A DNA stretch of 64,000 nt. It comes from Nocardia brasiliensis NBRC 14402 (lineage in GTDB: Bacteria > Actinomycetota > Actinomycetes > Mycobacteriales > Mycobacteriaceae). Location: contig NZ_BAFT02000103.1 in NCBI RefSeq assembly GCF_000308475.2, positions 1 to 64,000 on the forward strand, in the 5' to 3' direction. Each line of letters begins with the position of its first letter. The stretch's first letter is position 1. The translations under genes and the position numbers were made by a program. A model generated the notes under the pieces. The model was not told the DNA's origin. It made no database searches and worked only from the letters and a program-made list of their open reading frames with translations. This document shows, one piece after another, positions 53,225 to 62,414 of the stretch.

Positions 53225-54583
53225 ATGTACCCGTCTGCGCCCTCGTTCGACACCAGGGGGTTCGAAGCCACGCGGGGGTTCGATCCTGTGCGCGGTTTCG
53301 GCCCGGCGCCGGTGTTCGACCCCGGGCGCGCGCCGCATGCGCGGATGGTCCGGCGCTCGGGCGGCCGGATCGTCGGCGGGGTGGCGGGCGGCATCGCCGA
53401 TCACCTCGGCATCGACGTGTTCAAGGTACGCATCGCCTTCGTGCTGCTGTCCGCGTTCGGCGCGGGCATCGTCACCTACGGGTTGCTGTGGATCTTCACC
53501 CCCGGTGGCAACGATGTGGTGAAGGCCTCCGGTTCGGAGCGGCGGCAGGCGATCGGCCTGGCCCTGCTCGGGCTCGCGCTCGCGGTCGGGGTGTCCTGGC
53601 TGTTCAGCGGGACCGCGGCGAGCGTGATCGTGCCGATCATCGTGGTGGCCATCGGCGCGGCGCTGGTCTGGCGCGAGTACGACGCCGACGGTCCCCGCTC
53701 GCTGCTCGGCCTGCCCGCTCGTCCCTCGGTGGTGACCTGGGCGCGCATCGTCGCGGGCGGCACGCTGATCGTGGCGGGGCTCGGCGTGGTGGTGCTGGCC
53801 CGGATCGATCTGAGCTCGCTCGGGTCCGCGCTCGTCGCGGTGGCGGTCACCCTGGTCGGGGCGGCGCTGCTGACGGTGCCGCTCTGGCTGCGCATGATGC
53901 GGGCGTTGAACGCCGAGCGCGCGGCGCGCATCCGCAACGAGGAACGCGAGGAGATCGCCTCGCACCTGCACGATTCGGTTTTGCAGACGCTGGCCCTGAT
54001 CCAGCGTCAGGCCGACGACCCGCAGGAGGTGGCGCGGCTGGCGCGCAGCCAGGAGCGCGAACTGCGCAAGTGGTTGTTCGAGGACGCCGGGCCCGCGCAG
54101 TCGAGTCTGGCCGCCGCGCTGCGCACCATCGCGGGCGAAGTGGAGGACCAGCACGGTGTGAAGGTCGCCCCGGTGACCGTCGGCGACGTCTCGATGGATC
54201 TCGGTGACACCGGATCCGGCCTGCCCAAGGAGCATTTCACCGCGCTGCTCGGCGCCAGCCGGGAGGCGCTGGTCAACGCCGCGAAGCACGCGGGCGTCCC
54301 GGAGATCGACCTCTTCGCCGAGACCGAACCCCATCAGGTGAGCATCTTCGTGCGCGACCGCGGCACCGGTTTCGATGCCGCGGCGGTACCGCAGGACCGG
54401 CAGGGGCTGGCGAAATCCATTCGCGGCCGCATCGAACGCCGCGGTGGTCAAGTGGAGATCCTGTCCCATCCGGGACGCGGCACCGAGGTACGAATCTTCA
54501 TGCCGCGCACGGATTCCGGTGGCCCGGAGGACGCCGCCGACGAGCAGGCGGCCGAGGCCGAAGTCCGGCAACCCGTGCCATGA
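53225..54583 (+). CDS. PspC-domain sensor histidine kinase, EsrS/LiaS-like
   Basis: A 452-residue kinase. The N-terminal PspC domain (GGRIVGGVAGGIADHLGIDVFKVRIAFVLL) is followed by several helices, a HisKA_3 dimerisation domain with phosphoacceptor H249 (HLHDSVLQTLALIQ) and an HATPase domain (REALVNAAKHAG, VRDRGTGFD, GRGTEVRIFMPR). It pairs with the response regulator at 54676. The PspC domain likely senses envelope stress with the divergent inhibitor. Confidence 0.9.
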   Translation: MYPSAPSFDTRGFEATRGFDPVRGFGPAPVFDPGRAPHARMVRRSGGRIVGGVAGGIADHLGIDVFKVRIAFVLLSAFGAGIVTYGLLWIFTPGGNDVVKASGSERRQAIGLALLGLALAVGVSWLFSGTAASVIVPIIVVAIGAALVWREYDADGPRSLLGLPARPSVVTWARIVAGGTLIVAGLGVVVLARIDLSSLGSALVAVAVTLVGAALLTVPLWLRMMRALNAERAARIRNEEREEIASHLHDSVLQTLALIQRQADDPQEVARLARSQERELRKWLFEDAGPAQSSLAAALRTIAGEVEDQHGVKVAPVTVGDVSMDLGDTGSGLPKEHFTALLGASREALVNAAKHAGVPEIDLFAETEPHQVSIFVRDRGTGFDAAAVPQDRQGLAKSIRGRIERRGGQVEILSHPGRGTEVRIFMPRTDSGGPEDAADEQAAEAEVRQPVP

Positions 54584-54675
54584 TGATTTTTCATTAGACT
54601 CAGCGTGCGGCCGGTGGCCCGCGGCGACAGCGCGGTGGCTTTCATGTCCGGCGGAGTACGCGGAGAGGCGGATAG

Positions 54676-55317
54676 GTGACCGTGCGAGTCTTTCTCGTCG
54701 ACGATCACGCAGTGTTCCGGTCGGGTGTGCGGGCGGAGTTGAGCAGAGAAACCGACATGGAAGTGGTCGGTGAGGCGGGCGGGGTGGCCGAGGCGATCGC
54801 CGGGATCAACACGGCGAAACCGGATGTGGTGCTGCTCGACGTGCACATGCCCGACGGCGGCGGCGTCGCGGTGCTCGGCGGTATCGAGGACGGGCCGGTG
54901 TGCCTGGCCCTGAGCGTCTCCGACGCCGCCGAAGACGTGATCGCGGTGATCCGGGCAGGCGCCAGAGGCTATGTGACCAAGACGATTTCGGGCGCCGAAC
55001 TGGCCGACGGCATCCGGCGGGTGGCTGGTGGCGACGCCGTGTTCAGCCCGCGTCTGGCGGGTTTCGTGCTCGACTCGTTCACCGGTAAGTCACCGGTTCC
55101 GGAACCGCCGCTGGATCCGGAACTGGATTCGCTGACCCCGCGGGAACTCGAGGTGCTGCGCCTGCTCGCGCGCGGCTACACCTATCGGGAGATCGCCGAA
55201 AACCTGTTCATCTCGGTGAAAACCGTGGAGACGCACGCCTCCAACGTGCTGCGCAAAACCCAGCAGTCCAATCGCAATGCGCTCACCCGCTGGGCGCATC
55301 GGCGCCGCATCGACTGA
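54676..55317 (+). CDS. NarL/LuxR-type response regulator, EsrR-like
   Basis: A 213-residue regulator: receiver domain with VFLVDDHAVFRSGVR and phosphoacceptor D55 (VLLDVHMPDGG), then a LuxR HTH (LTPRELEVLRLLARGYTYREIAENLFISVKTVETH). Starts with GTG at 54676. It should be phosphorylated by the upstream PspC-histidine kinase. Converges with the pseudokinase gene. Confidence 0.93.
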   Translation: MTVRVFLVDDHAVFRSGVRAELSRETDMEVVGEAGGVAEAIAGINTAKPDVVLLDVHMPDGGGVAVLGGIEDGPVCLALSVSDAAEDVIAVIRAGARGYVTKTISGAELADGIRRVAGGDAVFSPRLAGFVLDSFTGKSPVPEPPLDPELDSLTPRELEVLRLLARGYTYREIAENLFISVKTVETHASNVLRKTQQSNRNALTRWAHRRRID

Positions 55318-55375
55318 GTTCGCCGCGCGCGAACTCCTCGTCCGCTCGGGGCAGGTTGGCTTGCGGGAGAGGTGC

Positions 55376-56497
55376 TTACATCACCGCGACGATGATCGCG
55401 ATGATGATGATCAGGCCGATCAGCAGGCCGACGGCGATGGCCAGGGGAGCGCTGCTCGGCTGCGGGGCCTTCGTGCGCTGCGGGGCGGGGGCCGCCGCGG
55501 TGCTCGCGGGGGTGCGGTGCGGGCGGGGTAACGGGGTGGAGTGCGGGCTGCGTAAGCCGGAGGCCGAATTGCGGGCCGCCCACGCCGGAATCGTGCCGTC
55601 CTCGGTGCGCACCGGTGCGCCGAGAATGTACGGACCGGTGCCGGGACCGAAAGCGGCGGTGAGGATTTCGTCTCTGGCCTCGGCCATCGTCGGCCGTCGC
55701 TGCGGGGCGGGCTCCATCATGTGCAGCAGCGCCTCGGTGAGCATGCCGCTGCGGGTGGGCGGGATGATCTGCGCCATGGCCGCGCGGGTCACCACGACGT
55801 CCTGGTCCTCGTCGAAACCGAACGGCGGCTGCCCCTCGATCGCGGTGTAGAGCGTGGCGCCGAGGGAGAACACGTCGCTGGCCTTGGTCGGCTGGGCGCC
55901 GCGCGCCACCTCCGGCGGCAGGTAGGCGGGGGTGCCGGTGATCACGCCGTCGGGTTCGTCGGAGTGCTCGCCCGCGCCGCGCGAGATACCGAAGTCGCTG
56001 AGCTTGGCCATGCCGACGATCGGACCGCGGTCGGCGACAAGGATGTTGCCGGGCTTGATGGCCCGGTGCACGATGCCCGCCGCGTGTGCCGCGGCCAACG
56101 CGTCGGCCACCTGCGCGCCGATCTGCGCCACCTCGATCGGGGGGAGGGTCTCGACCAGCGCGAGCGCCTTGGCGACGCTGCGGGAAGGCAGGTGTTCCAT
56201 CACCAGCCACGGTTCGCCGGCCTCCAGCACCACGTCGTAGACGGCGATCGCGTGCTCGTGCGAGAGCTTGGCGGCGACCCGGCCCTCGTGCATGATCTGG
56301 CTGCGGATCTCGTTGGCCTCTTGCTCGTCGAGCCCGGCCGTCGAGATGACCTGCTTGATCGCGACATCCCGATCGAGCAGCCGGTCGTGCGCGAGCCAGA
56401 CCGCGCCCATGCCACCCCCGCCCGCCTTCGACTGCAGCCGGTAGCGGCCGGCGACGAGGTAGTCGGGGCCGACGATGGGACGAGCGCGTTCGGTCAC
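55376..56497 (-). CDS. Tail-anchored Ser/Thr kinase-fold protein, predicted pseudokinase
   Basis: A 373-residue kinase-fold protein. The glycine loop (KAGGGGMGAV), ATP lysine K48 (VAIK), DFG (LSDFGIS) and a GTPAYLPPEV segment are all present. The catalytic loop reads HRAIKPGN: Ala146 replaces the HRD aspartate (GCC at 56060-56062; GAC would be Asp). A Pro-rich linker leads to a C-terminal membrane helix (AIAVGLLIGLIIIIAIIVAVM) with no extracellular domain. It should bind ATP but have little or no phosphotransfer. Start GTG 56497. It lies next to the EsrISR-like module and upstream of imuA'. Confidence 0.78.
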   Translation of the reverse strand: MTERARPIVGPDYLVAGRYRLQSKAGGGGMGAVWLAHDRLLDRDVAIKQVISTAGLDEQEANEIRSQIMHEGRVAAKLSHEHAIAVYDVVLEAGEPWLVMEHLPSRSVAKALALVETLPPIEVAQIGAQVADALAAAHAAGIVHRAIKPGNILVADRGPIVGMAKLSDFGISRGAGEHSDEPDGVITGTPAYLPPEVARGAQPTKASDVFSLGATLYTAIEGQPPFGFDEDQDVVVTRAAMAQIIPPTRSGMLTEALLHMMEPAPQRRPTMAEARDEILTAAFGPGTGPYILGAPVRTEDGTIPAWAARNSASGLRSPHSTPLPRPHRTPASTAAAPAPQRTKAPQPSSAPLAIAVGLLIGLIIIIAIIVAVM

Positions 56498-56682
56498 GGG
56501 TGCGAGGGTAGCGGAAAATGGGCTTAGCTGGCCTGATTCGTGGCGACACCGCATGCCGCCGTCGCACCCGCATAACGACCGGGTTGAGCGGCCGTCGTTG
56601 TACAACGGCCGCGTTTCGAAATCGCCGCCCACGGGTGCGCCCTCTTGACGGAACCCGGGGGTCGGTTTCTACTGAGCAGGTA

Positions 56683-56698
56683 TCGAACGTATATTCGA
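56683..56698. promoter_or_regulatory. LexA (SOS) box of imuA'-imuB
   Basis: TCGAACGTATATTCGA differs from the actinobacterial LexA consensus TCGAACATATGTTCGA at few positions and keeps both half-sites (TCGAAC and TTCGA). It lies 62 bp before the imuA' ATG. Confidence 0.88.
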
Positions 56699-56759
56699 TT
56701 ACGGATCGATAGCTGAGTCGGTGCCGACCCGGGTCCATCGTGGGAAGTAGGTGGTAGGG

Positions 56760-57548
56760 ATGGGTTCGGATGCGCGAACGCAGGAGGGGGCACAACCGCG
56801 GGGCTCGTCGCCGTCGGCCGGTCGAGAGACCCGGCCGACCTTGGCTGAGCTGCGCAGAAAGATGGCGGCCATCCCCGGGCGCGGAGCGGCGGCGGTCGAG
56901 CGGGTACCGGCGCAGGCGCGGTTGCGCCGGGAGGTGCTCGCGGTGCCGCCGCCGCTCGCCGAGTTGTTGCCGGACGGTGGGCTGGTCAAAGGTTCCGTCG
57001 TGTCCTACACCGGGGCGCGTTCGCTGCTCGCCGGGCTGGTCGCCGCGGTGACCGGAGCCGGCGGCCATGCCGCGGTGGTCGGGGTGCCGCGGCTCGGCCT
57101 GCTCGCCGCGGCGGAGATGGGCGCCCAGCTGGAGCGGCTCGCCGTGATCGCCGACCCGGGCCAGGACCCGGTGGAGGTGGCCGCCGTCCTGCTCGACGGT
57201 CTCGACCTGGTCGTGCTCGGCCTGAGCGGCGCGGCAGTGCCGCCCGCCCGCACCAGGGTGATCGCCGCCCGCGCCCGCAACAAGGGCTCGACCCTGGTGG
57301 TCACCGACGGTCGCTGGCCCGGTCCCACGCTGCGGCTCGACGCGCGCGTCGCCGGTTACGCGGGGCTCGGCCGGGGCCGGGGACGCCTGCGCGCCCTCGG
57401 CTTGGAGGTGGAGGTGCGCGGTAAGGAGGGGCAGCCCCGGCGCGGCAGGCTCGACCTGTGTTCGCGGGCGGGCCGGGTCGAATGGGTCCGGCACGAGACG
57501 AACCGGCGGGCCGTGCCGGTGCTCGACGCCGGCGAAGCAGCCTCGTGA
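56760..57548 (+). CDS. imuA': ImuA' mutasome accessory protein
   Basis: A 262-residue protein with a weak RecA-like fold (LPDGGLVKGSVVSYTGARSLLAGLVAAV, then DGLDLVVLGLSGAAVPPARTRVIAARARNKGSTLVVTDGRWPGP). It holds the place of Rv3395c directly before imuB, with a LexA box upstream. ImuA' and ImuB recruit DnaE2 for damage-induced mutagenesis. ATG at 56760 or GTG at 56751. Confidence 0.85.
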   Translation: MGSDARTQEGAQPRGSSPSAGRETRPTLAELRRKMAAIPGRGAAAVERVPAQARLRREVLAVPPPLAELLPDGGLVKGSVVSYTGARSLLAGLVAAVTGAGGHAAVVGVPRLGLLAAAEMGAQLERLAVIADPGQDPVEVAAVLLDGLDLVVLGLSGAAVPPARTRVIAARARNKGSTLVVTDGRWPGPTLRLDARVAGYAGLGRGRGRLRALGLEVEVRGKEGQPRRGRLDLCSRAGRVEWVRHETNRRAVPVLDAGEAAS

Positions 57549-57588
57549 GGAACCCGACCCCCGTGCTCGGGAACGGCTCAGCGGCACC

Positions 57589-59193
57589 ATGATTCGTCCG
57601 AAGTCGGGAAAGGCGACCCGGGTACTCGCGCTGTGGTGCCCGGATTGGCCGGCGGTCGCCGCGGCGGCGCTGGCCGGAATACCCGCGACGCGGCCGGTGG
57701 CGGTGCTGTTCGCCAACCGGGTGGTCGCGTGTTCGGCGGTCGCGCGCACCGACGGGGTGCGGCGCGGGCTCAAGCGCCGGGAAGCGCAAGCCCGTTGCCC
57801 CGATCTGTTACTCGCCCAGGCGGATCCGGATCGGGACGCGCGGCTGTTCGAACCGGTGGTGGCGGCGGTGGACGAGACGGTGCCCGGCGTAGAGGTGTTG
57901 CGGCCGGGACTGCTGGTGCTCGGGGCCCGCGGTGCCGCAAGGTTTTTCGGCTCCGAGGAGGTGGCGGCCGAGCGGTTGGTCGACACCGCGGCCGCCGCCG
58001 GGGTGGAGGCGCAGGTCGGCATCGCCGACGAGGTGTCCACGGCGGTGATCGCCGCCCGCCGCGGCGCGCTGGTGCCCGCCGGGCACGGGGCGCGCTTCCT
58101 GGCGTCATTGCCGGTGCACGAGCTGGCGATCGAGCCGAGCCTGGCCGCACCAGAGCGGACCGACCTGGTGGATCTGTTGCACCGCTTGGGTTTACGCCGG
58201 ATCGGTGATTTCGCCGCGCTGTCCACCGCCGAGGTGGCCTCGCGCTTCGGCGCGGACGCGGTGCTCGCGCACCGCAGCGCCAACGCCGAACCGGAACGGC
58301 CGCCCGCCGCGCGGCAGCCGCCGAAAGACCTGGCGGTGGAGTATCCCTGCGATCCGCCGATCGAGCGGGTGGACGCCGCCGCCTTCGCGGGCCGCCTGCT
58401 CGCCACCCGCCTGCACACCGCGCTCGCGGCCGCCGGGCTGGCCTGTACCCGGCTGTCTATTTTCGCCGAAACAGAAGCGGGAGAGGAGCTTTCCCGGATC
58501 TGGCGCTGCGCGGAGCCGTTGACCCCGGAGGGCACCGCGGACCGGGTGCGCTGGCAGCTCGACGGCTGGCTCACCCATCGGGACCGGCCCACCGCGCCGA
58601 TCGTCCGGCTGCGCCTGGACCCGGTCGAGGTGGTGGCCGCGGGCGCGCTGCAACTCGGCCTGTGGGGCGGTGTGGGCGAACAGGACGAGCGGGCCCGTCG
58701 TGCGCTCGTCCGGGTGCAGGGCCTGCTCGGCGGGGAAGCGGTGCGGGTCGGCGTGCTCAGCGGCGGTCGCGGTCCCACCGAGCGCGTCACCATGGTCGCG
58801 CTGGGCGACGAGCTCGTGCCCGCCGCCGATCCGGCGCTGCCGTGGCCGGGCCGGCTGCCGGAGCCCGCGCCCGCGCTGATCCTGCTGCACCGCCCGGTGG
58901 TGCAGCTGGAGGACGCCGACGGCAGGCCGGTCCGGATCACCGAACGCGCCTTGTTCAGCGCCGACCCGTCCCGCCTGCGCTGGGGCAGCAGGCAGTGGCG
59001 GCTGGCCGGATGGGCCGGACCGTGGCCGGTGGACGAGCGCTGGTGGGCGCCGGAAACCCCCGGAAAGGCCGACGGCGCAGCCACTTTCACGGCCCGCGCC
59101 CAGGTGCAGCTGGACGGCGCGGCCGCCGAGGTGCGGGTGTTGCTGCTGCTCTACTACGACGGGAACTGGCGTGCGGAAGGGCTTTACGACTGA
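57589..59193 (+). CDS. imuB: ImuB, catalytically inactive Y-family polymerase-like scaffold
   Basis: A 534-residue protein of the DinB/UmuC fold without the catalytic acidic residues of active Y-family polymerases: the N-terminus reads VLALWCPDWPAVAAA, the ImuB form. The clamp-binding motif is QLGLWG (Q355), matching QLPLWG of the M. tuberculosis protein. The C-terminal part ends RWGSRQWRLAGWAGPWPVDERWW, and the rest is the domain that contacts DnaE2. It follows imuA' by 40 nt, under the same LexA box. Confidence 0.92.
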   Translation: MIRPKSGKATRVLALWCPDWPAVAAAALAGIPATRPVAVLFANRVVACSAVARTDGVRRGLKRREAQARCPDLLLAQADPDRDARLFEPVVAAVDETVPGVEVLRPGLLVLGARGAARFFGSEEVAAERLVDTAAAAGVEAQVGIADEVSTAVIAARRGALVPAGHGARFLASLPVHELAIEPSLAAPERTDLVDLLHRLGLRRIGDFAALSTAEVASRFGADAVLAHRSANAEPERPPAARQPPKDLAVEYPCDPPIERVDAAAFAGRLLATRLHTALAAAGLACTRLSIFAETEAGEELSRIWRCAEPLTPEGTADRVRWQLDGWLTHRDRPTAPIVRLRLDPVEVVAAGALQLGLWGGVGEQDERARRALVRVQGLLGGEAVRVGVLSGGRGPTERVTMVALGDELVPAADPALPWPGRLPEPAPALILLHRPVVQLEDADGRPVRITERALFSADPSRLRWGSRQWRLAGWAGPWPVDERWWAPETPGKADGAATFTARAQVQLDGAAAEVRVLLLLYYDGNWRAEGLYD

Positions 59194-59888
59194 GGCCGGG
59201 TCCACACCGAAGCCATGGTGAACGGCTGCCCCAGCAGGTGCGTCCACTTCGGTTTCGCGGCCAGCCAGGCCTCGTCGATCAGTGCCTCGGCGAATTCGGT
59301 GAGCACCCAGCCCGCGTCCAGCGCCGCGGTCAGGTGCTCGCTGAGCAGGTGCAGGTTGGTGCTGATCGCCACCGGTTCGCCGCCGGCCGGGGTGTAGTGC
59401 GTCGGCATGCCGGTCACCATCATGAACTGGGGGTGGAAGCTGACCAGCACGCACCGCGCGCCGGGTGCGGCGAGCCGCCAGGCCTCGGCGTAGAACGGCG
59501 CCAACTCGGGCAGGTGCTCGTCGACCAGCGAGGCGATGATCAGGTCGTAGGCTCCGCCGCGCAGTCCGGTGTCGCGCACGTCGCCGGTGGTCAGCGTGCT
59601 GTGCGCGCCGCGCTGTGCGGCCCGCTGCAGCATCTGGGTGCTCACGTCGACGCCATCGATTTCTTCGACGCCCTGGGTGCGCAGCCAGGCGCCGGTCCGT
59701 CCGGTCCCGCAGCCGAGGTCGGCGGCCCGCCGCACCCGGGCCCACGCCGGTCGGCGCAGGCGGGCCAGCAGCGCGATATCCATCTCGTCCATGACCGTGT
59801 GCTCGTACGTCGGCGCCCAGCCGTCGTATCCGGTGGCCACGTCGACGGTGGGATAGTTTCGGCGGTCGTACTCCGCGAAGGACGGCAT
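59184..59888 (-). CDS. SAM-dependent methyltransferase
   Basis: A 234-residue class I methyltransferase: AADLGCGTGRTGAWLRTQGV (motif I), EEIDGVDVSTQML (motif II), YDLIIASLVDEHLPEL and GARCVLVSFHPQFMM. The start ATG at 59888 has a weak ribosome binding site. Its 3' end overlaps the imuB 3' end by 10 nt. Substrate unknown. Confidence 0.85.
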   Translation of the reverse strand: MPSFAEYDRRNYPTVDVATGYDGWAPTYEHTVMDEMDIALLARLRRPAWARVRRAADLGCGTGRTGAWLRTQGVEEIDGVDVSTQMLQRAAQRGAHSTLTTGDVRDTGLRGGAYDLIIASLVDEHLPELAPFYAEAWRLAAPGARCVLVSFHPQFMMVTGMPTHYTPAGGEPVAISTNLHLLSEHLTAALDAGWVLTEFAEALIDEAWLAAKPKWTHLLGQPFTMASVWTRPQS

Positions 59889-60035
59889 GCCCGGAGTATT
59901 GCGCGGCACAACGGGTTTCGCCAGGAAGTTTTCCCGGTGGCACCGCCGGCGCAGCGGATCTGTGCTGCTCGGCGCACGTGATCCGGGTGACAAGTCGCAG
60001 GTCCGGCCGCCGCGACCCCGGTACCCTCGAAGATC

Positions 60036-60791
60036 GTGGATCTGACGGCGGCCGAGCTGGCATGCGGGGACGTGCGGATCGCCTACCGGGACTCGGGGGC
60101 GACCGCGGGTTCCGGCGTGCCCGTGGTGCTGGTGCACGGCATGGGCGGGGACGGGCACACCTGGGACCGGTTCGCGCGGACCCTGGTGCAGGCGGGCCGC
60201 CGGGTGATCATCCCCGATCTACGCGGCCACGGCCGTAGTGCGCACACCGAGTCGTATCGGTTCGACGAGTTCGGCGCCGACGTGCTGAACCTGTGCGAGC
60301 GGCTGGAGCTGACCTCGGTGGATCTGGTCGGTCATTCGCTGGGCGGCTACGCCGTCTCCTGCGTCGCGCAGGAGCGTCCCGCGCTGGTGCGTCGCCTGGT
60401 CATCGAGGAATGCCCGCTGCCGTTGCAGTCCGGCGCCGAGGAATTACGCCTGACCCGGCGTTTCCCGACCGTGCCCGAGCTCTGGCACGCCACCTCGAGC
60501 CTGGTCCGGCATCCGCGCGCGGTGCTGGCCTTCGACCGGTCCATGACCAGGACCGCGCTCGAGCAGTTCCGCAAGCCGAACCCGGAGTGGTGGGACCGGC
60601 TGTCCGACATCACCGCGTCGACGCTGGTGCTGCGCGGCGGGCCCGGCGGCATGGTCGACCCGGTGAAGCTCGAGTTCCTGCGCACCGCCGTCCCCGACTG
60701 CACGGTCACCGCGTTCACCTGCGGCCACAGCATCCACCGCGACCGCTATCGCGAGTTCGCCGCCGCCGTGCACCCGTTCCTGGCCGCCTGA
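60036..60791 (+). CDS. Alpha/beta hydrolase
   Basis: A 251-residue hydrolase with VLVHGMGGDGHTWDRF, DLRGHGRS, VGHSLGGYAVSCV (nucleophile serine intact), RGGPGGMVDP and TCGHSIHRDRYREF (histidine). A GTG at 60036 starts it. It stands alone between a methyltransferase and a short-chain dehydrogenase. Substrate unknown. Confidence 0.87.
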   Translation: MDLTAAELACGDVRIAYRDSGATAGSGVPVVLVHGMGGDGHTWDRFARTLVQAGRRVIIPDLRGHGRSAHTESYRFDEFGADVLNLCERLELTSVDLVGHSLGGYAVSCVAQERPALVRRLVIEECPLPLQSGAEELRLTRRFPTVPELWHATSSLVRHPRAVLAFDRSMTRTALEQFRKPNPEWWDRLSDITASTLVLRGGPGGMVDPVKLEFLRTAVPDCTVTAFTCGHSIHRDRYREFAAAVHPFLAA

Positions 60792-60810
60792 GCTCGTCGA
60801 GCGGTTCGGC

Positions 60811-61782
60811 TCACCAGTGGGTGCCGGGCACCCAGCGGGCCGCGCGGCGCAGGGCGGTGCCGGTGACGCGCCGGGCCGCCGAGCGCGGACGCGGTTCCGC
60901 TCGGGACACCACGGGTTCGGCGTTGTCCTCGGTCTCCTCCACCTGTTCGCCCTTGGCCGCCGGGGAGTCCGGCAGGGCGCGGTAGTAGCGGTGCAGGATT
61001 CGGTCGCGGAACTTGGGTGTGAGCAGCGCGCCGTATTCGGCGAAGGTGCCCAGCGGCACGTCGATGCGCTTGGGGCGTTCGGTCAGCGCGCGCACGATGG
61101 TCGCCGCGGCCCATTCGGGGGATTCGGACGGTCCCTGATCGCCGCTCGGGGTGATCATCGGGGTGCGCACCAGCGGCATGTGGATGGTGGTGAAGGTGAC
61201 GCCGTCGGCCATCGTCTCCACCGAGGCCACCTCGGCGAATTTGTCCAGCGCGGCCTTGCTGGCCAGGTAGGCCGCGAAGCGTGGCGTGGCCACCTGCACG
61301 CCCGCGCTGCTGATGTTGACGATGTGGCCGAACTTGCGCTCACGCATCTGCGGCAGCAGGGCCAGCGTCAGCCGCAGCGCGCCGAAGTAGTTGACCGCCA
61401 TGGTCCGTTCGAAGTCGTGCAGCCGGTCGGTGGAGCGGTGGATCGCGCGCCGGATCGACCGGCCCGCGTTGTTCACCAGCATGTCGACGTGGCCGTGTTC
61501 GTCGAGGATGGTCTTCACGGCGTGATCGACCGAGTCGGAGTCGGTGACGTCGCACTGGTAGGCGTAGGCGCTGCCGCCCGCGGCCTTGATCTCCTCGACC
61601 ACGCTCGCGAGTTCGTCGGCGCGGCGCGCGAGCAGGAACACCGTGGCGCCCTTGCCCGCGACGGCGATCGCGGCCGCCCGGCCGATGCCGGACGAGGCGC
61701 CGGTGATCAGGACATGTCGTCCGGCGATATCGCGGTTACGGCGGCGACGTGCGCCGGCAGCGTCAGCGGAGGCCTCGGTCAT
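60811..61782 (-). CDS. Short-chain dehydrogenase/reductase
   Basis: A 323-residue SDR: VLITGASSGIGRAAAI (NAD(P) motif), MLVNNAGRSIRRAI and NISSAGVQVATPRFAAYLASKAA (Tyr-x3-Lys). An extended C-terminus is rich in Arg and Glu. A TetR-type palindrome lies 30 bp before its ATG. Substrate unknown; likely lipid or ketone metabolism. Confidence 0.88.
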   Translation of the reverse strand: MTEASADAAGARRRRNRDIAGRHVLITGASSGIGRAAAIAVAGKGATVFLLARRADELASVVEEIKAAGGSAYAYQCDVTDSDSVDHAVKTILDEHGHVDMLVNNAGRSIRRAIHRSTDRLHDFERTMAVNYFGALRLTLALLPQMRERKFGHIVNISSAGVQVATPRFAAYLASKAALDKFAEVASVETMADGVTFTTIHMPLVRTPMITPSGDQGPSESPEWAAATIVRALTERPKRIDVPLGTFAEYGALLTPKFRDRILHRYYRALPDSPAAKGEQVEETEDNAEPVVSRAEPRPRSAARRVTGTALRRAARWVPGTHW

Positions 61783-61811
61783 CGCTGCTCCTTTGCAGGT
61801 TGTTTGGCACG

Positions 61812-61831
61812 AACTTACTCCGAAGTAAGTT
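61812..61831. promoter_or_regulatory. TetR-type palindromic operator upstream of the SDR gene
   Basis: AACTTACT, CCGA, AGTAAGTT: two 8-bp arms around 4 nt, ending 30 bp before the SDR start. The regulator is not in the window. Confidence 0.65.
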
Positions 61832-61911
61832 TACCTGCCAAGTGGCGCTGATCACTTTCCGGGTCGGCGGTCGAGGTGGTGGACACGGGTCGAACAACCC
61901 CTCGAAATCGA

Positions 61912-61927
61912 TCGAACATATGTGCGA
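61912..61927. promoter_or_regulatory. LexA (SOS) box of the TPR-like gene and dnaE2
   Basis: TCGAACATATGTGCGA matches the consensus TCGAACATATGTTCGA at 15 of 16 positions. It overlaps a GATACT -10-like box (61926-61931) and lies 10 bp before the ATG at 61938, so LexA would cover the promoter. Confidence 0.88.
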
Positions 61928-61937
61928 TACTCGGCGC

Positions 61938-62390
61938 ATGGCGGACGATCGGATGGCGGACATCTTTGCCGCGGTGCGGCTCGGTGGGGGGAACCCGGCG
62001 GCGGCGCGACAGGCGCTGGAGAAGTTGTGGGACGAGATCGGAGAGGGCGGTGATCCCTTGCACCGCTGCGTGATCGCGCACCACCTGGCGGATCTCCAAG
62101 GGGCGGCCGCCGATGCGCTGCTCTGGGATCGGCGGGCACTGGCCGCGGTGTTCGGCCCCGGCATTCCGCTCGACGAGGGGTTGCGCAGCTTCCTTCCGTC
62201 GCTGTATCTGAACCTGGCCGACAGCCACCGCCGCGTCGGCGATTTCGACACGGCGCGCATGCAGCTGACCATCGCCCGCGGGCACCTCGATGTCCTCGCT
62301 GCCGACGCGTACGGCGCGCTGATCCGGTCCGAACTCGAACGCGTCGAATCCGCGCTGGCCCGCGGTTCGACCGAACCGCTGTCGAGCTGA
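61938..62390 (+). CDS. Small TPR-like protein in an SOS operon with dnaE2
   Basis: A 150-residue helical protein, TPR/Sel1-like in the spacing of Ala, Leu and Tyr (LHRCVIAHHLADLQGAAADALLWDRRALAAVFG, then LYLNLADSHRRVGDFDTARMQLTIARGHLDVL). No catalytic motif. A near-perfect LexA box overlaps its promoter, and the transcript probably starts at or near the ATG. It lies 24 nt before dnaE2 with its own GAGGAGGTGA site in between, so the two form one SOS-induced unit. A role with the mutasome is inference from operon position. Confidence 0.78.
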   Translation: MADDRMADIFAAVRLGGGNPAAARQALEKLWDEIGEGGDPLHRCVIAHHLADLQGAAADALLWDRRALAAVFGPGIPLDEGLRSFLPSLYLNLADSHRRVGDFDTARMQLTIARGHLDVLAADAYGALIRSELERVESALARGSTEPLSS

Positions 62391-62414
62391 ACCCGCCCGA
62401 GGAGGTGATGCACG

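Noticed and set aside
55182..59090. 1302-aa open frame on the minus strand
   Set aside because: It lies across the response regulator, kinase, imuA' and imuB genes. It is a high-GC shadow with arginine-rich low-complexity sequence and no family motif except where it shares the real kinase region.
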